DNA from: Lactifluus volemus
Taxonomy: Eukaryota; Basidiomycota; Agaricomycetes; Russulales; Russulaceae
Direction: 5' to 3'
NCBI GenBank assembly: GCA_022376515.1
Contig: WTXI01000143.1
Location: 1-64,000, forward strand
DNA: 64,000 nt
Shown: positions 36,246 through 47,348 of the stretch, one piece after another
How the letters are laid out: the number at the start of each line of letters is the position of its first letter
Numbering within the stretch: position 1 is the first letter of the stretch
Notes under the pieces: generated by a model
The model's input: the letters and a program-made list of their open reading frames with translations, nothing else
Databases searched by the model: none
What the model was told of the DNA's origin: nothing
Translations under genes and position numbers: made by a program

Positions 36246-36615
36246 TCGTGGCTTTAACTATCTCACTTCCGGTTCCCATTACTATTTACATTGACCACCC
36301 GTAAAATGAAGTGTATCCGAAAAACATGTTATCTGATGAAGAAGCAGGGGAGAAATATGACCGAAGCTAGCGCGCCCTTTTAATAGTTGCCTTAACCCCG
36401 CCATAGTTGCCCTAGAATTCATCCATGCCCCTCGTTTACGTTCTTCCCCTTCACCCTCTGCACGATCTCATCTGCCTGTCAGGCCCGGTGGGTCATCAAG
36501 AGATCGCAAAGGGGGCTTCCCGAACGGTTGGATACTCCCAGGCTCTACTTGGAAGCCTCTGATGTATATATAGTGATCGACAGACGAGCTATCATCCTAT
36601 GAATAAACAGACGGA

Positions 36616-37397
36616 TCAGTACTTGTCAGGTTGACGTGGCCCAAGACAACGGACTTGACTTGGAATACTGGCATGATGCCGCACATGATTATAGATGTTG
36701 TCCTCGACTTGCCATTGTAAATACACCTGAGCTTCGGGGAGTGGTTCGGAAGCCAGCTGTGCTCTGACATTTTTCTCCAAAAATACAGCCGCGGCCCACG
36801 AGGTTACCACACTATATCCGGTGACGAGAATGATGTCCTTTATATCAGTTTCGGGGAAACGCCTCTTCGCAAAGTCCTTCGCAAAGTCGAAGAACCTCTT
36901 AGCGTTGTTATCGTCCTTCAGATATTTCTTGATCTTCTTCGACGCTGACCCATGAAAATCTTCACAGTAGGCTTTAAATGGAAGGTGCAATACTGCTCCG
37001 GTCCTCTCCCTCAGCCTCCCCTTGGACAAATAGACTCTCCTACTGGAGGAGACGAGTCAAGCATGGGCGTCGAAATGTTGAAATCCCGTATCACTTACCC
37101 GTCCTCCTGGGTCATCCTCACAGAATTTGAGTGATAGTCTCCACCATCCAACCAGCTTTTTTGAAATGGGGGTGGGTTCAAAGTGTAGAAACCCTCTGGG
37201 ACACCATGTCGTTGTAAAGGATGATCGCTCTTCAACCGTACGTTGAATATGCGAACGAATCTGCCGTCAGATATGAAGCCAACATCGCCGGACATTATAC
37301 GTGTATCAGGGTCAGGGTTTGGCTCCCATAACGCCCAGCCAAAAAGTTTGTACTTCTCCTTGAGTTCGTTCCGGTAAACCTCGTGTGGTGAGTGCAT
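36616..37397 (-). CDS. F2: unknown protein, paralogue of F1
   Basis: Two exons, 37397-37099 and 37042-36616; 241 aa. Same architecture as F1: 'GWALWEPNPDPDTRIMSGDVGFI', 'GRFVRIFNVRL', an intron after 'SVRMTQEDG', then 'GAVLHLPFKAYCEDFHGS', 'DIILVTGYSVVTSWAAAVFL' and the ending 'GPRQPDKY'. Substitutions are mostly conservative and the frame is intact, so both copies look functional or very recent. It lies directly downstream of D on the same strand, as F1 lies behind NLR B. No domain with known function is recognised. The conserved 'VTGYSVVTSWA' is the best family marker. Confidence 0.75.
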
Positions 37398-37843
37398 CAG
37401 ACGTGAGAACTGAAGGCACAATTATCGCTCAAAACAGGTGTATTATGTGGAGCAGCATTCTGCGAGCGCTCATACTGAGTAGGCTATCAGTCTGCGCACT
37501 GGCACTTGTCATCAATTACGCCCAAGTACATCTAGGAGTCTCGATGTTTTTGAAAAAAAAAGCTTGAACACAAAGAATGCCCTCATTTATTACGTGATCT
37601 TAGACCATATGATCCCCCACATCGTGATCCCCAATCATCCTCTTATCTTTAGCCTTTGCTTTCTGTTTCACATTTCTAGCGTATATACATGGCTCAGAGG
37701 AGACCACTCATATCTCTTCATGCTAAAACCATCACAGATTTATACTGTAAATAAAGGTCAGGCCAAGATGGTCGCGATTATGAGTCAATCCAACCTAAGT
37801 TCTTTATGCTCATTTTCCTCTCGCTCTCCCCGCGCTTGTGAAC

Positions 37844-38187
37844 CTACACACCATCTTTTAGCTCTTCTATTTCTCCTGCTTTCCGCCCAAGCTCACCTGT
37901 GTACCCTCCATCGCACGCACAGTGGTATAGTTGAGCAACAATCAAGTTCTGGATGTCCTCCCTGCGATGCCAAGTGTAATGCATTCCACTCGTGGTTGTC
38001 CAGAGCATTTGCATCCGCATCGTGCTCAAGGAGGACCCGAACAACTTCCAGATCTTCTTCTTCCGCTGCTATGTGCAATGGAGTCCAGCCGTTAACCTTG
38101 TCTCGGCAGTTCCTATCGAAGGAAGCGAATGACATCTATATGTCCTTCCCCTGACGCAAGGTGCAGAGGAGTCCGGTGATCATTGTC
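37844..38187 (-). pseudogene. Decayed ankyrin tail downstream of the stop of D
   Basis: The frame of the last D exon ends at a TAG at 38188-38190 where NLR B and the upstream D exon have CAG. Beyond it ankyrin sequence continues ('GWTPLHIAA', 'WNALHLASQGGHPEL') with a small deletion near 38115. This is the old C-terminus, no longer translated if the stop is real. Confidence 0.7.
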
Positions 38188-40510
38188 CTAGGAATTTGCA
38201 TCCCCACCATGGTCGATGAGCATCTGAACCATATTTAAGCAATCCCCTTGGAAAGCTATGTGCAAGGGAGTCTGATTGATATAGTCCAGGGCATTGACAT
38301 CGGCACCCTGGTTCAGAAGGAGCTGAGCAACTTCCAAATGCCTAAATGGAAACGCCCCATGAAGTGGAGTCTGTAGACGTTCTTCTCGTGACACCAAATG
38401 CAGTGGTGTCTGCTGGTTTTTGTCCTTGGCATTCACACTTGCTCCATACTCGAGAAGGACCTGAACAACTTCCAGACGTCCGTATTGTGACGCTAGGTGC
38501 AACGGGGTCTTATTTTCTTCATCCGTGGTATTTATGTCCGCGCCATACTTCAATAGGACCTGGACGGCTTCCCTGAGCCCTCCTTGCGACGCCAAATGCA
38601 AGGGACTCCGGTGACTCTCGTCGAAGCTATTGGGATCCACTTGATGCTCAAGAAGGACGCGAGCAACATTAGCATGTCCTTCTTCCGACGCCAAATGCAA
38701 CGGAGTGCAGTCGTTATCGTCCCTGGGATTAGTGTATGCGCCGCGGTGGAGGAGGACTTGAACAATATCCGCATGCCCCTCTGCGGATGCTTTATGCAAC
38801 GCAGTCCAGTTATAGCTGTCCGTAGCATTTATATCTGCGCCACGGTCGAGGAGAATTTCAGTAATCGCAAGACGTCCGGAGTGCAAAGCCACATGCAAGG
38901 GGGGCCAGTTCCTGTTTTCCCGAGCGTTGACATCCGCATGACATTCAAGAAGGAGCTGAGTAACTTTTAGCTGTCCTTCTTGTACAGCCCAATGCAGAGG
39001 AGTCATGCTATCGTTGTTCCAAGCATCCACATCTGCGCCACGATCGAGAAGGAGCTGAGCAATCCTCGAATCTCCTTTTTGTGATGCCACGTGCAATAGG
39101 GTCTTGTCTCTTTCGTCCTGTGCATGTGCATCTGTGACGTAGTCTGGAAGGATCTCAGAAACTCGGAAATATTCTCGTGGCGGCTTCGAAAATGATGGAG
39201 TGTTATTATCGCTGCTCCGGAGTGAGTTACACATAGATTGAACATCATGTGCCAGTGAGAGACTTACGTGTGTAAAAGAGTCCGAGTCTGCTTGTCCTCC
39301 TCCACATGTTTTCCCGATGCCAGATGTAGTGGAGTATCGCCATTCTTGTTGCGGGAATTCGCATCCGCATCGTGCTCAAGGAGGACCCGAACAACTTCCA
39401 GATCTCCTTCTTCCGCTGCTATGTGCAATAGAGTCCAGCCGTTAACCTTGTCTCGGCAGTTCACATCTGCCCCGTTCCCGAGAAGGAAGCGAATGACATC
39501 TATATGTCCTTCCCCTGACGCAAGGTGCAGAGGAGTCCGGTGATCATTGTCCTGGGAATTTACATCCCCATCATGCTCGATGAGCACCCGAACTATATTT
39601 AAGCAACCCCCTTGGGAAGCTATATGCAAGGGAGTTTGATTGTCATCGTCCAGGGCATTGATCTCGGCACCCTGGTTCAGAAGGAGCTGAGCAACTTCCA
39701 GATGCCTAAATGGAAATGCCCCATGAAGTGGAGTCTGTAGACGTTCTTCTCGTGACACCAAATGCAGTGGTGTCTGCTGGTTTTTGTCATTGGCATTTAC
39801 ACTTGCTCCATACTCGAGAAGGACCTGAACAACTTCCAGACGTCCGTATTGTGACGCTAGGTGCAACGGGGTCTTCTTTTCTTCATCTATGGTATTCATG
39901 TCCGCGTCATACTTCAATAGGACCTGGACAGCCTCCCTGAGTCCTCCTTGCGATGCCCAATGCAAGGGACTCCGGTGACTCTCGTCGAGGCTATCGGGAT
40001 CCGCTCCATGCTCAAGAAGGACGCGGGCAACATCGAAATGTCCTTCTTGCGACGCCAGATGCAACGGAGTGCAGTCGTTATCGTCCCTGGAATTAGTGTA
40101 TGCGCCGCGGAGGAGGAGGACCTGAACAACATCCGCATGCCCCTCTGCGGATGCTTTATGCAACGCGGTCCAGTTATAGCTGTCCGTAGCATTTATATCT
40201 GCGCCACGGTCGAGGAGAATTTCAGCAATCGCAAGACGTCCGGAGTGCAAAGCCAAATGCAAGGGGGGCCAGTTCCTGTTGTCCCGAGCGTTGGCATCCG
40301 CATGACGTTCAAGAAGGAGCCGAGTGTCTTTTAGCTGTCCTTCTTGTACAGCCCAATGCAGAGGAGTCATGTCCCGGGCATCCACACCTGCGCCACGATC
40401 GAGAAGGAGCCGAGCAATCCTCGAATCTCCTTTTAGTGATGCCACGTGCAATGGGGTCTTGTCGCTTTCGTCCTGTGCAGTGACGTCTCGTGTGCCCGGA
40501 AGACATCGCC
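37893..40510 (-). repeat. Tandem duplication of the ankyrin block in D
   Basis: About 39300-40510 and 37893-39130 encode the same series of about ten repeats in the same order, starting 'KT(P/L)LHVAS.KGDSRIA.LLLDRGA' and sharing the odd 'RLQTPLHGAFPFRHLEVAQLLLNQGA' unit. Both also resemble NLR B exon 10. Confidence 0.8.
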
Positions 40511-42343
40511 TGTCATCCCCAAATCGCCAGCCTCCTTTATAAGGCAATTTTCTGATTTGTGCGTCCAGTTCTTTGTCCCCTTCATCAGATCGACGACTCG
40601 ACGATCCAGACCATCGGGATTACGCACCGGATTCGAACACAGCAACCAAACTCTCAGTGAAAACAGTAGTTTCCGTGCGGAGATTCGCTTGCAGTCGAAC
40701 GAGGTTCGTGCGGTACTGATCAATTTGTTTGTGAACTTGGCCGACAGCATTCTTCATCATCCCCTTTCCTGATAATCAAAATTTTTATGATGAATGACCA
40801 TTGAGAACCGAGACGACGTACCGACTTGTACATCCTTCGCATACGATATGATAAATTTGGCACATTCTGAGACACACTCCAGCATCTCATCCAGAATTTT
40901 TGGTTGCATGGACTCCGGGTTCATGTTCCTCAAAAAGTCCGCATTCTTTACAAAGTCAAACGCATCCAGTATTGCCTGAAGCAGTGTTCTGACATTGTCG
41001 TCGTGCTTCAACGGATGTAGCAATGTCTGACGGCAGGTGGGAAAGATTATTGACCTATGGATATCCTCCGACAGAGCACGGAAACAAACCTCAGGAATAT
41101 TTGAGAGCAATATCCATGCTAACGTTGCATGGGGGAGCAACTGAAGCGCGAAAGTTCGCTTAGAAAAGCAAAGGATGCACAAGATCGATGTTAGGTAAAC
41201 GCTTACGATTGGATCGGCGTCGTCCATCACTCCTTTGACAACATGAATGGCACTCTTCCATACTTTCACGGTATCCATAGCTTCCTCGGAGAAATAGAGG
41301 GTATGGGGCATCTTCGTCTGACTATCTCCTACTGGCCACGCAGAAGAACCCTCAATGGGAAGAGGGACTGAAGAAAATGGAGGACCGGTATCTGCCGTGG
41401 GTTGTATGGTTGAGTCCAGGCCCTTGATGATCTCTGTTGGGAATAAGCTCGTATTCGCTGACACGGTGACTAGAGAGAGTGTGATCGGCTCCGTTGGATG
41501 CTTATGTCCGCCAGCGCCGCTGAAAACAATATCGAATTCTATATGTAGGACACTCAGCCAGATAAATCAATAAGAATTAGAAGATATAGACGGACCACGT
41601 CGAGATTCGCAGGATATCTTCTCCTTTCCAACAAGGGTATCTTTCTGGTTGGTCTTTTCCGCATAAAGAGACACTGACATATGGGGGAGTCGCGATAAAA
41701 CACTGGAAGAGGCTCAGTTGCATATAAGAGAAAGAAAAAAAAAAAAGGAAATATCCCACAATCCACCAACGAGTTCGTTCCATTGCACCCATCGTTCCAC
41801 GCTCGGCACAGATCGTGTCCGCCATGTTGTCTTCCCGTAAGTCACAGTAACGTAAAATTCTCTTTCTTTCCCACGGAGGGTCTTGAGACGTGGAAGGTTG
41901 TGAGCTTGAAGGACTGGCAGGAGTTACTTAGTACTTATCAGTGAAGGGTCGTGAACACACATACCAGTCACTTGGACCATGTGCGAGGTCGGTTGCGCTT
42001 CACTGACCTGAGTACTACTGATGCGCTCCATTCCAGAGTGTTGAGGATCTGGACTGTGGCAATAAGAGTGAGCATCGAAGGGGAATAAATTTGGCAAACT
42101 ACTGCGAGAAAATACGGGTGTATTGGTAGCTACAGAACTGTGGATTGAATGCAAGGATGAAGGGTTGAGAGATTCCGAATCGGTGTACTTGCATTGAAGA
42201 TACGCTTCCGCAGTTTGCCGGGAAGACACAACAAAGAGCAATACAGTCGGTGGTTGAAACATTGAAAGTCGAAACACTGCAACGGGGTGATTAGGCTTCT
42301 CCTGCGTGGGATTCCGTGGATCACGCATAATGCTGATGTCCAT
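38188..42343 (-). CDS. Chimera D: C2 domain and NLR-type helical region fused to about 23 ankyrin repeats, no NACHT
   Basis: Exons: 42343-41965, 41913-41760, 41702-41207, 41140-41090, 41026-40822, 40768-40628, 40579-39268, 39211-38188; 1254 codons including the stop. The C2 domain ('VLQAHNLPRLKTL', 'REFYVTVTYGKTTWRTRS', 'VSLYAEKTNQKDTLVGKEKI') and helical region ('ILDAFDFVKNADFLRNM', 'IISYAKDVQ') match pseudogene E. After 'KLPYKGGWRFGDDRRCLPGTR', where E continues into its NTPase, D switches at once to 'DESDKTPLHVAS' and ankyrin repeats like those of NLR B. A TGA at 41567-41569 lies in the C2 frame; either the gene is inactive or a 39-nt intron (GTCTAT...CTGAG) removes it in frame. All other exons join in phase. 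The start is uncertain; MERISSTQ further in is an alternative. Confidence 0.65.
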
Positions 42344-43271
42344 ATTCACGCCCCCGAGCTATACGATGGAAGAAAGTCCTGTATTTTCATCCAGCTCTGC
42401 AAGTGACGAGTATTTTGCGTACTAGGTTCTCAACAAAGAAGCTATTTTTGGAGATTAGCCATCAGCTCCGCCTAACTTTCAGTAGGCACAATATCAACAA
42501 CGACGATTATACGATGATTGCAATAATGACTTTTCTTGGTGCATCCATTATGCGAACACCGAGGCGTACTTATACCTGAGAATTAACTCCAGTTCAATAA
42601 ACCAACTGATACATCCCGCGCCTATATCTTTCGCAATGCGACGTGGTCACCAATGTTCTCTCCTTTCCTCCCCGCTCTTCAGATTCCCAGTTCCGCTACT
42701 CAACCAAGTATCTCATCTTACAAGCCTCCATAAATCAATCATGCAAAGGAATCCATGTCCGCCAAAGTCTTTGTGATGGTGTCTCACTCGCGCAGAAACG
42801 GACGAATGAATAAACTCGCCGTGGAACGGCAATGTGAACATTTTCAACCCTCGTCTCTGGATCTTGACGCATTTCGCGTACGTTCGGGGTGCTTTCCAAA
42901 TCCTCGACGGACGTACTCGACCAATCTAGGTGGAAAATACAATTGGTAATTTTGAGCGGGCGCAAGGCCGAGATGCATGAAAACAATAGCACTGAGAAAA
43001 ATAAACTGCAGTGCCTCAAAGAGAGATATCTGGACGGATGACGACGCCATGACCTGGTGAGATCCGCAAAGTGGCAACGCGCCCAACTGAAGCGGACTTT
43101 ACCCGTTTGAGTTTGTCCCGTTCTCCATGCCGAACCACGAGGTGTCCGAAAGCAAACGCGTGACATCATGATTATCAAATCACGACGCGTCTGTTGACCG
43201 TTGATTGATAGAGCAGAAGTGCACGTGAACTGAATGGGACTCCGTCTCTCCGTCCTCAACCAGTTCCATCC
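42344..43271. other. Divergent promoter region of D and gene G
   Basis: About 0.9 kb shared between two head-to-head genes. Parts of it are copied at 33120-33530 and 35300-35660. No gene of its own. Confidence 0.6.
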
Positions 43272-45801
43272 ATGGCCACTAATACATTTCCTCTAAAGTA
43301 CCGCAGGAAATCATCTCCACCGCCCTCTCCCCGAATGTTGTCCCCAATCGCACAAATATCTTCCTCCTTCCCCACCAACTTCATCTCTCCACCCCCGAAA
43401 TGGCTTGATAGTGATGATGAATTGGAGCATGAGCCTGCTCTCACAAGTGATGATGCCCTCACCGTTTTCTCGTCCAGCTGTTCTCGTGCACCCTCTCTGG
43501 CACCACTGGACGCAGAAGATGCTCACGTCGATATACTCTCCTCTCCTGTTCAAGAAGCCTTCATCCGTCCCTCCGCACCCTCCCGTGCCCCTCTTTCGAG
43601 ATACAACAACAAGTCATACCCACCAAACGCAAAGTCACCTACAACGCGAGAAGATGTCGCTGCTGTTCTCCTTTCCCTGCGTGCGCAACCACGCCTAGGT
43701 CCCTCTCAACCCGTGCTCGTCCAGCTCCCCTCTCCGACAGAGAGCGTGGAACCACCCATCCCCGTTCGTCGCTCGCGCGTTGTCTCACCATCTCTACGGA
43801 ACCTTGTTTTACCACGCACGCCGTCCCCGTCTCCGCGGCGCCCTCTTCAAAAGATTTCCCCCGTTATCGATAGCGAGGTTGTCCACGGGACCACTCCTTC
43901 GGCACAGAGAACTCCATCTCGGCGCGCCACCCCGGCTTCTTCCCCACTACCTCCATCTTCACCATTCGCAGAGGAAGATGACTATGAGAGCTCAGAGTTA
44001 TCGCGGTTCCATTCTGTACCTTGTCCTAAACCTAAACCAGCGCCTCTCCAGGTACGCTTGACAAATTGTTTTTTTTTTATCTCCGGCGTTCTCTTTTTCT
44101 GCCCTTTAATTGGCATCTGTCCGGTTCTTGACTTGCGCCCACTTGACATTTGCTTATCCGCACCTTTCATCTTAGGTGCATATCACCACGGACGATTCCG
44201 AACTCGACGGACATACACGCGTGCAGTCACACGACGACCAAGAACTCGAGGAAGATTGTGATCGGACGGGGTTATGCGAAGCAGTTCCAGCTGCGTTTCT
44301 CGAGGTGCGTAAGAAAAAAAATCGCTTCCTTATCATTATCAAACTCTATTCCAAAGCGCTTTGATGGGTTTTTGCCACAGGATTCGCTCCTTCCCGAAAA
44401 TGGTCCCGATGAGCGGCTTGACCAATCGTGCGTTCCCCTATTGCCCCTTCCGGTGATTGAGATACCCCCTCGGTCACTCGATCGGCATAAGGTGTGTAGA
44501 CTCTTTGTGATTTCACCTCGTCGATCTCACACTTTGTGTTTCGACCAAAGTCGCCATTGCTCACTCCATGTGAATTATCGGCGACAGAACTACCGAACGG
44601 GTGTCGTCCCGATACTCCGATCTCCGTTGCTCCACCGCCGTTGAAATTAGTGCTTCCCGCGCTGCATATAGACAGTTCACTTCCCGATGTCGCGGACCAG
44701 GAGACCCCAGCCAAACCATTAGCCTACTCCCGGGCCGCCTCCTCCCCGCTGACCACGCTTGATGAGCCCAGTATACCGCCCAGCCCGGTGCACAGCATCT
44801 ACCCTGCCTCATCTCCTCTCAGCTCCCCACCGTTATCCCCCACTTGCGAACAGCAGCAGAAACAGCAAGAGAGAGAATATGAACATGCGCTACCACTTCC
44901 TAGCCCAGTTGTGGGCATCAAGCGCCCCGCTTCTGTCGCACCCGAGGATACCGATGGAACCGTTGTTGATACAGCATCAATATCGGGGTCGGCGTCTGCC
45001 CCGCTGGCGCGTACACACGCTCAGACCAAACGGCGCCGTAGGGAGGTAGATTCGGACGATAAGCTCTGGCGCAACCGCAAGGAGCACAATCCTATACCGA
45101 TACCCGAACCTCCCGCCTCCGCTCCTACCTCCTCTACACGCCCAACCTCCCCACCACACGTCTCTTCCTCCACCACCACCACCGCCGCCGCCGCCGCCTG
45201 CCCCACCACTCCTTTCTCCTCATCTACCAACGATCCAAATCCTGACGAAGCAGACGAGAAAGAGACCGAAGATAGTGACGACTTTCCGATCTGTCCTATC
45301 GACGATGACGACACCGGACCACCTGACCCTTCCCACCCACACTCACACCCTTCCCCACACCATCACCCTCCTCACCACCAACCAGAAAAAGCAAAAGAAG
45401 AGGATCAGGATCAGGAACAAGCATGTCCGCACCCAGCCCTACTCGGCATCCTCCTCGAAACCCTAGCTCTCTCTCGCGCATCCTCACTCCCACTGACAGC
45501 CCTGACGCGCACCACCCCCGCCTTGGCGACTTATCCACACGCAGAATTGACGTCCACCCTCGCGTGGGCCGTACGCGCGCGCATCCTCGGCTGCGTACGT
45601 TCGTCGGGCGAAGCTTTACCCCCTTCTTACTTTTACGATCCGGCCGCTGACCCGGATCGTGAGCGCGGAGAACTCTTGCAGTGTTTGATGCCTCGCGCTG
45701 GAAAGCGTCGCGAGACGATGAAATACAAGCAGTATTATTGGGCTCCTGTCGTCGTCGGGCGGGGACGCACAAGGACGTGGGACGTCGATTGGGAAGAGTG
45801 A
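43272..45801 (+). CDS. Gene G: Ser/Pro-rich, probably nuclear protein with conserved C-terminal module
   Basis: Four exons: 43272-44051, 44176-44304, 44381-44491, 44551-45801; 756 aa. Residues 1 to about 600 are low complexity, rich in Ser, Pro and acidic residues, with a basic 'KRRRRE' patch that could be a nuclear localisation signal, a poly-Ala/Thr stretch and a His/Pro stretch. The last 120 residues are ordered: 'ALLGILLETLALSRASSLPL', 'WAVRARILGCVRSSGEALPP', 'ETMKYKQYYWAPV'. I recall this as a recurring module of basidiomycete proteins; its helix content suggests a winged-helix fold, which is inference. Divergent from D. Fragments of its exon 1 and promoter are scattered through the NLR cluster. 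Function unknown. Confidence 0.8.
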
Positions 45802-46081
45802 ACTAGCTAGTTGTGACAGTGATCGTCGGCTAAGTTATAGTTGTTATTCGGTTTTCATGTTGTCGAACACAGTTGTAGCCAATTATCACTAGTAGTAGCG
45901 TTGTATATGCAATGCCGATTCTTGTCCATTTCTTCCAATGTCCCCTCAGATAAAATGAGAGAAAAAAAAAGACACCATGTTGGCTATGGGGAGCATGCAA
46001 AATACGTATGGTAGAGCATGGCAAGTTCATAGCAACTCATACATACATGGGCAGCAGAACCACTACCTGTCGACCACCCTT

Positions 46082-47086
46082 TTAATCCCAACCCGATGGT
46101 TGTGCTCCAACATCCCACTGCGTCGTGCCTGCAGGCTCTGCTGCCCAATCATTTCCGCCGCCGGTCGTTTCCGCAGCCCAATCTATACCACCTAAATAGC
46201 CGCCGGTAAGACAAACCTCGTGATGAAAAAAAAATCACATCTAGGACTTACCCTCTGTAGTAGCAAGCACAGGATTGATCCCGCCAATAGCAGGTGCCGA
46301 GGAGACGTCCCACTCCGTGACAGGCGCGGCGTCGGCATCGCCAGCTGCAGCGGCCTTGGCCTGCGCCTCCTCCTGTTGCTGCTTCTCGACCTCCTCGGGG
46401 TCACGGTAGAAGAACATGTCGACCATGACGTTCCAGCCGTCGGGCGTGCGGGGAATAGTGCCGCGCAAACGGAGGACCTCGCGCGCAAGTAGCCACCAGA
46501 TAAGGCCGATCGAGTGGCGAGACTTGTTGTTTGTTGGGATCGCCACGTCAACGTATTTGAGAGGGGCATCCGTATCTGCGAGCGCGATGACAGGGATGTT
46601 GACATAGGATGCCTCACGGATCGCTTGGTGATCGACGCGAGGATCAGTCACAATGATCAGGCGGGGCTCCTTGAAAGAGCGGGTAATGTAATTTGTGAAT
46701 GAGCCGGGGGTGAAGCGGCCAGCAATCGCTTGTGCGCCCGTGTTGGCGGCATACTTGAGTACAGCGCGATGTCCATATGGCCGTGCAGAAATCACACAAA
46801 CGTCGTTGGGGTTCTCGATGGCGGCAATAATCCGTGCCGCAAAGACAAGTTTCTCCCATGTCTTTCCAATGTTGATAATGTGAATTCCTGAAACGAGAGA
46901 AAATCTGTGATCAGACGTTCAGTGGTACGACTAGGAGTGGGGCTCACCGTCTGGCCGCCTCTTCCAAACGTAGGGTTCCATCTGCTTGTCACAATTCTTG
47001 GTTCCAAGGTGGCACTGTGCTGCGAGGAGGAGTTGGATATCCTCCTCAGTCGCACTCAGAATAGAAGGGAGTTTTATTGAAGCCAT
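46082..47086 (-). CDS. RPS0: 40S ribosomal protein S0 (uS2, SA/laminin-receptor-like)
   Basis: Three exons: 47086-46948, 46887-46252, 46191-46082; 294 aa. A component of the 40S ribosomal subunit required for 18S rRNA maturation. Hallmarks: N-terminal '[31 protein letters not shown]', '[19 protein letters not shown]', '[13 protein letters not shown]', '[17 protein letters not shown]', '[10 protein letters not shown]', '[27 protein letters not shown]'. The C-terminal tail carries the acidic, Trp-containing repeats typical of the family ('WAAET', 'DWAAEP', 'QWDV'). Length and frame are normal. Tail-to-tail with gene G. Confidence 0.95.
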
Positions 47087-47348
47087 GCTGAGCCTATCAC
47101 ACCTATCAGCATCCAAGACTATACCAGACCATCCACCGCCAAAGCTGGACCATTCGGAACCATTCCTTCATGAAGAGAGATAAAAGACGCAAGACACACA
47201 CCGTTGGGGATTTTCGAAGGCTGAACGCCTGTGTCAAATGACGTTCGAAGGCTTTTCTGTCGGGTCCTGCGGGCGTTGATCACTCGATTGTATCCTCCTT
47301 AGCTATACCGGCATTCACCGAAACTTGTTCCCACGCTAACCTACACAC

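Larger units (their letters stand above)
35040..36615. other. Relic-rich spacer with copies of gene G promoter and exon 1
   Basis: 35150-35240 resembles the NLR A upstream region. 35300-35660 follows 42860-43270, the G upstream region. 35690-35880 is a gene G exon 1 fragment, and 36050-36310 parallels 22675-22900. No intact gene. Confidence 0.65.
35690..39211. repeat. Segmental duplication block X2
   Basis: Second copy of the block at 22370-26250: gene G fragment, Q, F2, spacer, and the last ankyrin exon of D. Confidence 0.75.
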
